DNA of 64,000 bases from assembly GCA_964344565.1 (NCBI GenBank), contig CAYFNT010000007.1, positions 89,577-153,576 on the forward strand. The letters are read 5' to 3'. This document shows, in pieces, positions 42,887-51,509 of this stretch. Made by a program: the position numbers and the translations under genes. Positions within the stretch are counted from its first letter, which is position 1; every line of letters begins with the position of its first letter. The notes beneath the pieces were generated by a model. It saw nothing but the letters and a program-made list of their open reading frames with translations, was not told where the DNA came from and ran no database searches. The stretch comes from JACNKJ01 sp964344565. Lineage in GTDB: Bacteria > Krumholzibacteriota > Krumholzibacteriia > JACNKJ01.

Positions 42887-43066
42887 GCCGGGCGCCGTTG
42901 TGAAATACGGCACAAGCGGGGGCGGCGAAGCGCAGAGCGACCCGCGCAATCGACTCTATCTCAAGAATTTCCCGATGCCGTCGGCTGGCGCGAGCACGTT
43001 GACTTGGACCTCCGGGTCCTCTATGATCGCGGCGCGAAACGGTCCCTTAACAACAAGGAGCGAGTT

Positions 43067-44179
43067 ATGGGTGTTGTCGTCATGGGCGTCGGCATCTGCG
43101 GGTCCTTCCCTGCCTCCGGAGGGCTATCCTATCGCGAGCTGATCGCCAAAGCAGCCGCGATGGCCTACGAGGATGCGGGAGTGACGGCCGAGCAGATCGA
43201 CGGCGCGGTCTCCTGTGAAGAAGATTTCATCTCGGGCTACTCCATCTCCGATGAGTACGTGCCCGACCAGATCGGCATGGTCCGCAAACCGGTGTACACG
43301 GTCGGCGGCGACTTCCTTCAGGGAATCGCGTCGGCGGTCATGCAGATCAACACCGGACGCTTCAACACGCTCGTGGTGGAAAGCTACAGCAAGGCGTCCA
43401 ACATTCTGACCAAGGACGAGATTCTGCACTTCGCCTTGGACCCCACCTACAACCGCTTCGGCGTCTCGCCGCACTACCTCGCGGGTATCGAGATGCAGCA
43501 GTTCCTCACGAACTCCATGTACAGCGAGGAGGACGTGGCGGAGATCGCGGCCTTCAACCGCAGCCGCGCCCTCGAGAATCCCCTGGCCTGCTACGCGGCC
43601 AAGCTCGACGGCGGCGACGTGCTCGAGAGCCGCACCATCGCCTCCCCCGTCACCGAGCTGATGGTCTCGCGCCCCGCCGACGCGGCGGTGGTGGTCGTGC
43701 TCGCCAGCGAGGAGGCGGCCCTGGAATGTCCGCAGGATCCTGTCTTCATCTCCGGCACCGGCTGGGCTTCGGGTAACTCGATCATCGAGCGGCGCGCCCA
43801 CGACGCGTCCGACGGCACCGAGCTCGCCGCGCGCATGGCCTACGAAGAGGCCGGCATCAGCGTGCCGGAGGAGCAGGTGGACATCGCCTACGTCAGCGAC
43901 CTCTACGCCCACCGGCAGCTCATGCACATGGACGCCCTGGGCATCAGCACCGACTTCCTGCCCTTCATGAATCCCGACGGCGGGAGCCAGGCCATGGGCG
44001 ACCTCTACGAGGCCAACGGCGGCGCGCGCTTCTACGACGCCGTGAAACAGCTTCGCGGACAGGCGGGCACCCACCAGATCGAAGGCGCGAAGACCGCGCT
44101 GCTCCACGGATGGCGAGGCATTCCCACGGACACCTGCTCCGTAGTGGTCCTCGATGCGAAGGGAGGCAGCCATGAATAA
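43067..44179 (+). CDS. Thiolase-fold subunit lacking the catalytic Cys
   Basis: This 370-residue thiolase-superfamily protein resembles SCP2/archaeal-type thiolases (VVVMGVGICGSFPASGGLSYRELIAKAAAMAYEDAGV). The region that should hold the nucleophile reads TVGGDFLQGIASAVMQINTG, without the CxSG Cys. The later His/Cys loops are also altered (MNPDGGSQAMGDLYEANGG). It is probably a non-thiolase partner of the next gene, as in thiolase-like aldolases of steroid degradation, or a structural subunit. AAGGAG precedes ATG 43067. It overlaps the next gene by 8 bp. Confidence 0.8.
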   Translation: MGVVVMGVGICGSFPASGGLSYRELIAKAAAMAYEDAGVTAEQIDGAVSCEEDFISGYSISDEYVPDQIGMVRKPVYTVGGDFLQGIASAVMQINTGRFNTLVVESYSKASNILTKDEILHFALDPTYNRFGVSPHYLAGIEMQQFLTNSMYSEEDVAEIAAFNRSRALENPLACYAAKLDGGDVLESRTIASPVTELMVSRPADAAVVVVLASEEAALECPQDPVFISGTGWASGNSIIERRAHDASDGTELAARMAYEEAGISVPEEQVDIAYVSDLYAHRQLMHMDALGISTDFLPFMNPDGGSQAMGDLYEANGGARFYDAVKQLRGQAGTHQIEGAKTALLHGWRGIPTDTCSVVVLDAKGGSHE

Positions 44180-46376
44180 TCGAGTCGCTGTGATCGGCGC
44201 CGGCATGACCAAGTTCGTCCGCCGCGCGCAGGAAACTCCCGGAGAGCTGGCGTCCCAGGCCGTGCAGATGGCCCTGGACGACGCGGGCCTGACCATCGAC
44301 GACATCGACGCGGTCTGCCTGGGCACCGCGCCCGACGCCTTCGACGGCGTGCACCTGAAGGCCGAGCATCTGCTCGCCGGCGCGGGCGGAACGCACAAGC
44401 CCTACATGCGTCACTACGTGGGCGGCGGCACGGGCATCTTCAGTCCCATCCACGGCTGGATGCACGTGGCTTCGGGCAAGTTCAAGAACGTGCTCGTGGT
44501 CACCGAAGAGAAGATGAGCCCGACGCATCCGCATCCCGCGGGCGCCTTCATCACCATCTTCGATCACACCACCGAGCAGCCGCTGGACCTGACCCTCATC
44601 CACATCTTCGGCATCGAGATGGCCAGGTTCATGCACGTCTACGGTTACACCGAACGCGACCTGGCGGAGATCTCCGTGCTCTGCAAGGGCAACGCCATGA
44701 ATCATCCGGCCGCGCAGGTGGCCGAGAAGATCACCGTGCAGGACGTGCTCGATTCGCCGGTGCTCAGCTGGCCGGTGAAACGTCGCGACATCAGCCCCAC
44801 ATCCGACGGCGCCTGCGCCATCGTGATGACCAACGAGCGCGTGGCCCGCACACATTCGAAGGCGCCGGTCTTCATCGACGGCGTGGGCTTCCGCCTGGAC
44901 ACGGCCTACTGGACGACCCGCGATCTGGCCTATCCGAACTACGTGGCCATGGCCGCGCTGGACGCCTACAAGATGGCCGGCATCACCAAGCCCGAAGACG
45001 AGATCGACATCTTCGAGCCCTACGATCCCTTCAACTACAAGGCCCTTCACCACATGAATGGCCTGTTGATGGACAAGTCGGGCCGCAAGGTGCGCGAACT
45101 CTTCGACTCGGGCGCCTTCACCAAGGACGGCAGCCATCCCATCTGCCCCTCGGGCGGAGCGCTGGGCGTCGGCAATCCCATCGCGGCCACGGGCCTCATG
45201 AAGATCGCCGAGCTCTACTTCCAGCTCAGCGGACAGGCGGGCAAGCGCCAGGTGGCCAAGAGCGCTCACCGCGGCGTGGCCCAGGCCTGGGGCGACCTCA
45301 TGCAGGTGGGAACCGTCGTGGTCATGAGCGGCGAGGGCTCCATGCCCACCGAGGCCAGCAGGTGGAACAAGATGACCCGCAAGGACCTGCCCGGCACACC
45401 GCTGAAGAAGGTGGAGTCGGTGCCGCACCACACCTACCAGCCGGATCTGCGCTACGCCTGGGACAACGGCTTCGCGCTGACCACCTATCTGGACGGGCTC
45501 AAGCGCGGCAAGGTCACCGCTTCCCAGTGCAACGAGTGCGGACGCATGATGATTCCGCCGCGAAGCTTCTGCGAGCTGTGCAACCTGCATCCCGTGAGCG
45601 ACTACTTCGAGATCCAGGACACCGGCACGGTGCTCACCTACACGATCTCCAACGTCGACTGGGATTCTTCGCCCCTTCCCAAGGGCCAGGTGAAGATGTT
45701 CGCGGTCATCGAGATGGACGGCGCCAGCAAGGACATGGGCATCGTTCACTGGCTCAAGGACGTGAAGAAGGGCGACGTGAAGATCGGCATGCGCGTGAAG
45801 GCCGAGTGGAAGCCGGAGAAAGATCGCGAGGGGAACATCCTCGACATCAAATACTTCCGGCCCCTCAAGCCCGGCGAGCGCACGAGCACGGCCGTGAAGC
45901 AGATCAAGCCGGTCGAGCTGGACGCCGGCAGCGCCAAGGCTTTCCCCGGAAAGATTCCCCTGAACTACGTCTACACGGCGGGGCTCGGCGGAACGCGCTT
46001 CTACGAAGATCTGGCCAAGGGCAGGTTGAGCGGAACCTACTGCGAGCACTGCGACGCGGTTCACGTTCCCGCCAGCGCATTCTGCGAGTTCGGCATGATC
46101 GAACTAAACGTGCAGAAGAACGCCAAGACGGTGGGTGCCGGTTCGGGAATCGTGCGCTCCTTCACGGAGGTCCACGAGGATCGTTCCGGACACCTCTTGA
46201 GCAAGCCGGTCTACGTGGCGCAGGTGATCTTCCCGGGTACGGTGGGAAGCATCTTCGGCGTCGTGGAGCTGGCCAAGGGTGAAGAGCTTGAAATCGGAGC
46301 GCCGGTTCAGTTGGTTAAGACCAGCAAGGTCGGTCCCGAGCACATCAAGTTCCAGCTCAAGAAAAGCAAGAAATAG
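44172..46376 (+). CDS. Thiolase-fold protein fused to two DUF35 OB-fold/zinc-ribbon domains
   Basis: This 734-residue fusion has a thiolase-like domain (residues about 1-400) and two DUF35 modules. The first module has zinc ribbon CNECGRMMIPPRSFCELC and OB fold (TGTVLTYTISNVDWDSSPLP). The second has the partly lost ribbon CEHCDAVHVPASAFCEF. In the thiolase part the nucleophile site reads MRHYVGGGTGIFSPIHG without Cys, and the usual GHP is GNP (GGALGVGNPIAATG). DUF35 proteins bind acyl-CoA beside thiolases, HMG-CoA synthases and Ltp2-type aldolases. The substrate is unknown. GGGAGG precedes ATG 44172. Confidence 0.82.
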   Translation: MNNRVAVIGAGMTKFVRRAQETPGELASQAVQMALDDAGLTIDDIDAVCLGTAPDAFDGVHLKAEHLLAGAGGTHKPYMRHYVGGGTGIFSPIHGWMHVASGKFKNVLVVTEEKMSPTHPHPAGAFITIFDHTTEQPLDLTLIHIFGIEMARFMHVYGYTERDLAEISVLCKGNAMNHPAAQVAEKITVQDVLDSPVLSWPVKRRDISPTSDGACAIVMTNERVARTHSKAPVFIDGVGFRLDTAYWTTRDLAYPNYVAMAALDAYKMAGITKPEDEIDIFEPYDPFNYKALHHMNGLLMDKSGRKVRELFDSGAFTKDGSHPICPSGGALGVGNPIAATGLMKIAELYFQLSGQAGKRQVAKSAHRGVAQAWGDLMQVGTVVVMSGEGSMPTEASRWNKMTRKDLPGTPLKKVESVPHHTYQPDLRYAWDNGFALTTYLDGLKRGKVTASQCNECGRMMIPPRSFCELCNLHPVSDYFEIQDTGTVLTYTISNVDWDSSPLPKGQVKMFAVIEMDGASKDMGIVHWLKDVKKGDVKIGMRVKAEWKPEKDREGNILDIKYFRPLKPGERTSTAVKQIKPVELDAGSAKAFPGKIPLNYVYTAGLGGTRFYEDLAKGRLSGTYCEHCDAVHVPASAFCEFGMIELNVQKNAKTVGAGSGIVRSFTEVHEDRSGHLLSKPVYVAQVIFPGTVGSIFGVVELAKGEELEIGAPVQLVKTSKVGPEHIKFQLKKSKK

Positions 46377-46413
46377 ACGCCCCGAGCGAAGCACTTATGG
46401 CGTCTTCCGATTT

Positions 46414-46445
46414 CGCCCTCTCCCCAGCAAGGGAGAGGGCGTTTC
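46414..46445 (+). terminator. Terminator after the thiolase-fold operon
   Basis: CGCCCTCTCC (46414-46423) and GGAGAGGGCG (46432-46441) form a perfect 10-bp stem with an 8-nt loop, followed by TTTCGGTTT. It lies between the convergent thiolase and mrfA genes. Confidence 0.85.
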
Positions 46446-46462
46446 GGTTTCAGGGCTACCCG

Positions 46463-49153
46463 CTAGGAAGCTTTCGCGGCGGACGCCTCAAGGCCAAGCA
46501 GAATCCGCAACAACGCCCGCGTGGCCTCCTTGCCCGGCACGGCGAAGTCGGGATTCAAGTCGGGATCCTCGTTCTGGCCGGGCACGCGGTTGGGCAGGCC
46601 CACGCAGGCGGGGCAGCCGTCCTCGCAGCCGCAGGCCTCGAGCATTTCCAGGCAGGCCGTGAGCACGCTCTCCAGGTCGTCGAAGCCCACGCGGCTGTAG
46701 CCGAGGCCGCCGTGGAATCGGTCGTAGACAAAAAGCGCGGTGGTACCGAGGTTGCTCGCGTCCACCACGCCGCCCAGGTCCGCGCGGTCGCACATGGCGA
46801 AGATGGGCAGGGCCGAGAGGATCAGGTTCTTAAGGCCCGCCAGGGCCTCGTGCAACTTGTGGTTCCCCTCGTCCAGCCTGGCGCGTGACGCTTCGGTGAG
46901 GGCGATCCAGAAGGCGCGGGTCTCCAGGTCGTGCCAGGGCAGGTCGAGCTTGCCCCATCCCAATGAATCGAGGCTGCCGAACTTCACCTTCTTGAAGGCG
47001 AAGGTGGTCTTGCTCACGGTGACGTCGCCGAATCCGAGCTGCAGCGTTTCGGCCTCGCCGCCGGCGGGAGTCACCGCCACGTTGTCCTGCTCTTCGTCCA
47101 GCCGGATCTTCTGCTCGGTGATGGGCTGGGTGTAGTAGTCCACGCCGCGTTGCTCCACGAAGGCCACCTTCTGCTCCAGGTCCAGCTCGCGCACGAAGTA
47201 GGTCTCGCCCTCGTGCAGATAGATGGCCTCGGGATAGACCAGCTGGCAGGCGCCCAGCAGATCCACGTTGCCGATCACGGTCTCCCCCGGTAGCTGCACG
47301 ATGCTCACCGTGTCGAGCACGCTCTGGCGCAGGTTCACGTCGCCGGACGGGTATCCGTTGGACGCGTAGAAGGTCTGCTCCCCGGCGCGGCGCAGTTCGC
47401 CCCGCTGCTCGAGGATCTCCACGATGCCTGGCGTCAATTCGCCGAAGAGTTCCTCGTCGTTCGCCTCCAGCGGCAGTTCGTATGCCGCGCAACGCAGCTG
47501 GGGCAGCAAGATGAACGGGTTCGCGTGGTCGATCACCGCCTTCTCGGGATTCTGCTTGAAGAAGAACTCGGGCCGCCGCATGAGGTACTGCTCCACCGGA
47601 TCGTTGTGCGCCACCAGCACGGCGCAGCTCTCGCGCTCGCCGCGGCCCGCGCGCCCGGCCTGCTGCCATGCGCTGGCCACGGTGGGCGGCAGGCCCACGA
47701 GCAAGGCCGCGTCCAGTCCGCCGATGTCGATACCAAGCTCCAGGGCGTTGGTGCTCGACACGGCCATGAGCTCGTTGCTGAAGAGCTGCCGCTCGATCTC
47801 GCGGCGCTCCTCGGGCAGGTATCCGCCGCGATAGGCGCGCACCTTGGGCGCCAGGTGCGGCGCCTCGCGCTCGAGGGTGTCGCGGGCGTATCGGAAGATG
47901 AGTTCGCTCGAAACCTTGGTCTTGCTGAAGCAGATGGTCTGTCGTCCCTGCTTAACAAGATCGCAGAGCAGGTCCTTGGCCTCGCCGTTGGCGCCGCGGC
48001 GCTCGCCGCCTTTCGAATCGAGCTTGGGAGGATTCCAGAACACGAAGAGCTTCTCGCCGCGGGGGCTGCCGTCTTCATCCACCAGCGTGGCCGGTCCGCC
48101 GAAGATGCGTTCGGCCAGTTCCTTCGGATTGCCGATGGTCGCGCTGGAGGCGATGAAGATGGGATTGCTGCCGTAGTGCGCACAGATGCGGCGAAGCCTG
48201 CGCATGACCGCCGCCACGTTGCTGCCGAAGATGCCGCGGTAGCTGTGGATCTCGTCGAGCACCACGTAGCGCAGGTTCATGAAGAAGCGCGCCCAGCGCG
48301 TGTGGCTCGGCAGGATGCCCGCGTGGAACATGTCGGGATTGGTGAGGATGAGCCGCCCCTCCATGCGCAGCTTGCGCCGGGTGTGCGTGCTCGTGTCGCC
48401 ATCGTAGGTGCCCGAAACGAAACGCCCGAGTTCGGGAAGAGCCGCCGCGAGTCTTTGCGCGCCCTTCAGCTGATCCTGCGCGAGCGCTTTTGTCGGGAAG
48501 AGGTAGAAGGCCGTGGCCTGGTCGTCTTCCAGCAGCGTTTCGAAGACGGGCAGATTGTAGCAGAGGGTCTTGCCGCTGGCCGTGCCCGTGACCACCACCA
48601 CGTTCTCGCCGCGACGCGCGGCATCGAGGGAAGTCGCCTGGTGTAGGTAGAGCTCTTCCACGCCGCTTTCGGCAACGGCGGCACGCAGGTTTTGAGGAAG
48701 CGGCCGTTCGGGTTCCAGGAAGCGCGATTCACGCGCGGCGATCTTCTCCATGTGGGCCAGGGAATCCTCACGCCCGGGAATCACGGTCTGCGCGCGGAAG
48801 AAATCTTCGAGGGTCGCTCCCGCCGGCACCTGTCCGGCGCGACGCAGTGCGCGACTGCTGGCGTGCACGGCTTCGTTCTGCGGCGCGTAGGGACCATGAG
48901 GCGCGGGGCGGGCGTCTTCGCCGGCGCGGGCGCGCCGGGAGTCGCCAGTCCCCAGTCTCCAGTCCCCGGCCTTCTTTCTGGCGGCTGGAGACTGGTGACT
49001 GGAGACCTTTCCGCACGTCGGACACACGTCGGCCTTGAGCAGCGAAAGCTGACTCTCGTTGTGCTTCGGCGCCTTCAGCGATCGGCGCTGGCTCTTGGCC
49101 GCGACGGGAGGGTTTTCGGGGAGCTGGAAACCGATGGCTTTGCGGCGGGACAT
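46463..49153 (-). CDS. mrfA: DEAD/DEAH helicase YprA/MrfA with DUF1998 zinc domain
   Basis: This 896-residue superfamily 2 helicase has VVVTGTASGKTLCYNLPVF (Walker A), LDEIHSYRGIFGSNVA (DEIH), ASSATIGNPKELA (motif III), SSTNALELGIDIGGLD and WQQAGRAGRGERE (motif VI), plus a C-terminal DUF1998-type four-Cys site (CLEMLEACGCEDGCPACVGLPN). It works with MrfB in mitomycin-lesion repair in B. subtilis. ATG 49153 follows GGAGG. Codons about 49-72 consist of an inserted GACTGG-type repeat, read as SPAARKKAGDWRLGTGD, so the N-terminal region is a lineage-specific insertion after a CPTCG zinc-like motif. Confidence 0.9.
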   Translation of the reverse strand: MSRRKAIGFQLPENPPVAAKSQRRSLKAPKHNESQLSLLKADVCPTCGKVSSHQSPAARKKAGDWRLGTGDSRRARAGEDARPAPHGPYAPQNEAVHASSRALRRAGQVPAGATLEDFFRAQTVIPGREDSLAHMEKIAARESRFLEPERPLPQNLRAAVAESGVEELYLHQATSLDAARRGENVVVVTGTASGKTLCYNLPVFETLLEDDQATAFYLFPTKALAQDQLKGAQRLAAALPELGRFVSGTYDGDTSTHTRRKLRMEGRLILTNPDMFHAGILPSHTRWARFFMNLRYVVLDEIHSYRGIFGSNVAAVMRRLRRICAHYGSNPIFIASSATIGNPKELAERIFGGPATLVDEDGSPRGEKLFVFWNPPKLDSKGGERRGANGEAKDLLCDLVKQGRQTICFSKTKVSSELIFRYARDTLEREAPHLAPKVRAYRGGYLPEERREIERQLFSNELMAVSSTNALELGIDIGGLDAALLVGLPPTVASAWQQAGRAGRGERESCAVLVAHNDPVEQYLMRRPEFFFKQNPEKAVIDHANPFILLPQLRCAAYELPLEANDEELFGELTPGIVEILEQRGELRRAGEQTFYASNGYPSGDVNLRQSVLDTVSIVQLPGETVIGNVDLLGACQLVYPEAIYLHEGETYFVRELDLEQKVAFVEQRGVDYYTQPITEQKIRLDEEQDNVAVTPAGGEAETLQLGFGDVTVSKTTFAFKKVKFGSLDSLGWGKLDLPWHDLETRAFWIALTEASRARLDEGNHKLHEALAGLKNLILSALPIFAMCDRADLGGVVDASNLGTTALFVYDRFHGGLGYSRVGFDDLESVLTACLEMLEACGCEDGCPACVGLPNRVPGQNEDPDLNPDFAVPGKEATRALLRILLGLEASAAKAS
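48938..49009. repeat. GACTGG-type inverted repeat inside the mrfA coding region (copy 4)
   Basis: The left arm (48938-48968, GTCGCCAGTCCCCAGTCTCC onward) and the right arm (48981-49009, GGCGGCTGGAGACTGGTGAC onward) are imperfect reverse complements built of the heptamer unit. The element is in frame and is translated within the helicase N-terminal region. Confidence 0.75.
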
Positions 49154-49165
49154 TGCGACCTCCGG

Positions 49166-49243
49166 TCGGTCGCCAGTCACCGGTCGCCAGTCGCCAGATC
49201 GGGAGGCCGTTTAGGGGACTGGAGGCTGGAGACTGGAGACTCA
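49166..49243. repeat. GACTGG-type inverted repeat in the mrfA leader (copy 5)
   Basis: The left arm (49167-49197) is GGTCGCCAGTCACC and related units; the right arm (49216-49242) is GGACTGGAGGCTGGAGACTGG and related units. The arms are imperfect reverse complements around an 18-bp centre. It lies between the mrfA promoter and start codon. Confidence 0.72.
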
Positions 49244-49258
49244 GGGAGGGTGCCTCCC

Positions 49259-49287
49259 ACACTACTCGACGCCTGTATAGCTGTCAA
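49259..49287 (-). promoter_or_regulatory. mrfA promoter sharing TTGACA-n-CTATACA with mrfB
   Basis: On the minus strand TTGACA (49287-49282), a 17-bp spacer beginning GCTATACA, and TAGTGT (49264-49259) form a promoter with a weak -10 box. Fourteen of fifteen bases of TGTATAGNTGTCAAG are identical to the mrfB promoter region, with the variable base at N. Confidence 0.55.
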
Positions 49288-49410
49288 GTTGCCTGTTTGC
49301 ACCGCATTTCAGATATAGGTAGCTAGAGTTCGAGAAAACTGAATTAGTTGGATTAAAGGCATCAATTCCATTTATACTTGTCCGATCTCTCAGCAATGGA
49401 GGTCGAAAAT

Positions 49411-50910
49411 ATGTCTCAAAACCATTCCTCGAGAAGGGTCTCCCCCCGTCTGGCCCTCCTCTTCCTGCTTCCGTTCCTCTTCACCGGAGCCGTCAGCGAC
49501 GCGACGCCCCCCGAGCCCCTGGGCGACCACATCGTGTTGAGCTGGAACGACCTGGGCATGCACTGCATGAACAAGGATCACGCGAAGCTCTCGATCCTTC
49601 CGCCCTACAACACCCTCTTCGCCCAGGTCATCGAGCGGGGCGACGAGCACAATCTGCCCCGCATCCTCGATGCCGGGTTAACGCTCGAGTACTCCATCCC
49701 CGGAAACACTTATTCGGTGGGCAAGACCGATTTCTGGGACTGGGACCTCGACCTCTTCGGCGTGGACCTGCCGCCCAACATCGGCCTGACCGGCAAAGGC
49801 CTCGAGGGCGAGATGGATCCCCACACCGGCCACTGGGTCGCCGACGGCATTCCCGTGACGCCCTTCACCGACGCCGAGCCCGAGGTGGAGGATCCCTATC
49901 AGCAGGCGCTCATCATCGCGCTGGATGGCGGGGGCATGGAGCTGGCCCGAAGCGAGCCGGTGATTCCCGTGTCCACCGAAGTGGGATGCGCAACCTCGGG
50001 CTGCCATACCAGCGAGGACGACATCATCTTCGGCCACCCCAACGAGGGCCCCTACGATCCCTACGATCAACCCATCCTCTGCGCGGGATGCCATGCCTCC
50101 CCGGCCCTGGGCACGACCGGGATTCCCGAGGCCAAGTCCATGAGCTTCCAGATCCACGACAAGCACAAGTTCATGGACGAAACGAATCCGGGTCAGATCG
50201 GCTGCGAGATGTGTCACCCCGGTCCGCAGACCCACTGCCTGCGCGGCACCATGGCCAACGACTTCGGCATGGTCTGCCAGGACTGTCACGGAACCATGGA
50301 CACGGTGTCCCGCAGCATCGAGGAAGGCCGCACGCCCTGGCTCGACGAGCCCAGCTGCCGCGAGTGCCATACCAGCACCTACGGCGAACCCGAGGGCGTG
50401 CTCTTCCGCAACGCCGTCGGCCACGGCGGCGTCTTCTGCTCGGCCTGCCATGGCAGTCCCCATGCCATCTATCCCAGCCGCGAGGCGCGGGACAACGCCA
50501 ACAATATCGCGCTGCAGGGACACGCGGGCACCCTCGCCGACTGCACGGTCTGTCATGGAGTCACGCCGAATGGCGCGGGCCCCCACGGCATCATCGCCAC
50601 CGACATCGTGGAAGCGGAGATCATGGGCAGCCGCGATCGGCTGCTGGTGTATCCGAGTCCCCTCGCGCCGGGCGGCACGGCCACCCTGCTGGCGCGGAGC
50701 GACGAGGAGTTGCGGGGACGCATGCTCGTCTTCGACGCGCGGGGACGCACGGTGCGCATGCTCGATGCCCAGCCCGACGGCGCCGGCCACGCTCGCGCCA
50801 GCTGGGACGGCACCGGTCGCGGCGGCCAGCGCGTGGCCGCGGGAGTCTACTTCGTTCGCTGGGATGCAGGCGAGCGCAGCGCCGCGGGCAAGGTGGTCCT
50901 GGTCGACTAG
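49411..50910 (+). CDS. Seven-haem c-type cytochrome-like surface protein with FlgD-like domain
   Basis: This 499-residue protein has a signal peptide (ALLFLLPFLFTGAVSDA). The haem motifs are one CX4CH (CATSGCH) and six CXXCH (CAGCH, CEMCH, CQDCH, CRECH, CSACH, CTVCH) in residues about 190-385. An N-terminal domain with WNDLGMHCMNKDHAKLSILPPYNT precedes them. The C-terminus has a FlgD-like region (VYPSPLAPGGTATLLARSDEE ... WDGTGRGGQRVAAGVYFVRWD ... KVVLVD). It is predicted to be an outer-surface electron-transfer or redox enzyme. GGAGG precedes ATG 49411. Confidence 0.87.
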   Translation: MSQNHSSRRVSPRLALLFLLPFLFTGAVSDATPPEPLGDHIVLSWNDLGMHCMNKDHAKLSILPPYNTLFAQVIERGDEHNLPRILDAGLTLEYSIPGNTYSVGKTDFWDWDLDLFGVDLPPNIGLTGKGLEGEMDPHTGHWVADGIPVTPFTDAEPEVEDPYQQALIIALDGGGMELARSEPVIPVSTEVGCATSGCHTSEDDIIFGHPNEGPYDPYDQPILCAGCHASPALGTTGIPEAKSMSFQIHDKHKFMDETNPGQIGCEMCHPGPQTHCLRGTMANDFGMVCQDCHGTMDTVSRSIEEGRTPWLDEPSCRECHTSTYGEPEGVLFRNAVGHGGVFCSACHGSPHAIYPSREARDNANNIALQGHAGTLADCTVCHGVTPNGAGPHGIIATDIVEAEIMGSRDRLLVYPSPLAPGGTATLLARSDEELRGRMLVFDARGRTVRMLDAQPDGAGHARASWDGTGRGGQRVAAGVYFVRWDAGERSAAGKVVLVD

Positions 50911-50934
50911 AATTCGAAGCGTCGCTTGAACTTG

Positions 50935-50965
50935 GGACGGCTCCTCGCGGAGGGGCCGTCCTTTT
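50935..50965 (+). terminator. Terminator after the cytochrome gene
   Basis: GGACGGC (50935-50941) and GCCGTCC (50955-50961) form the outer stem, with CTCC/GGAG pairing inside, followed by TTTT. It lies 25 bp after the stop codon. Confidence 0.88.
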
Positions 50966-50970
50966 CATAG

Positions 50971-51489
50971 AAACCCGTCTTCAAATGCCGTAATCGCTTT
51001 AATCTCAACGGCTTGAATATTGATCATTGGAAGTACACTCTCGAGATCTCATGGGACAATTCCGATGCGGGCCACGGCCTCAGCCATCTGGACCTGCTCT
51101 TCGGTCCCGAAGCGCAGATCTGCTGCGATCCGAGCTATTTCACCCTGCCCGACTCCGCCGGTTACTCCGACGGCGATCCGAATGACTGTGTCGTCCCTTA
51201 CTATCTCTTGCTGGAATGCGACGGCGATGAGAGCATTCCGGGCGATGAAGGCGCGCTGCTCAAGTTCGAGCCCATGGGCGCTGACTGCGAGCCCGGCGAT
51301 ACCGGCACGGGAGTCTTCTTCTTCTACTCGGACTTCGCACCGCTTCCCGTTCCCGAACCCAATGAGTACCTGATCTTCAAGGCCGCCGGCGATGCCTGCT
51401 ACGGTCAGCTTACCGGCGTCATGCCTTTGGACTGCGAACCCGTTTCGGCCGAATCGACGGACTGGAGTACAATCAAGGTCAGCTTCTAG
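50971..51489 (+). pseudogene. 5'-truncated gene for a secreted protein ending in DWSTIKVSF
   Basis: The frame opens after a TAG at 50968-50970 and has no ATG; TTG 51013 is the first possible start, without ribosome-binding site or signal peptide. The sequence is clearly protein-like: YTLEISWDNSDAGHGLSHLDLLFGPE, CCDPSYFTLPDSAGYSDGD, GTGVFFFYSDFAPLPVPEPNEYLIFKAAGD. It ends VSAESTDWSTIKVSF, the W-S tail of exported proteins at 32546 and 35767. The best reading is the C-terminal remnant of a secreted beta-sandwich protein that lost its start, although it has kept its own terminator. Expression from TTG is possible. Confidence 0.6.
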
Positions 51490-51509
51490 CTCGACCCGAT
51501 ATCACATGT

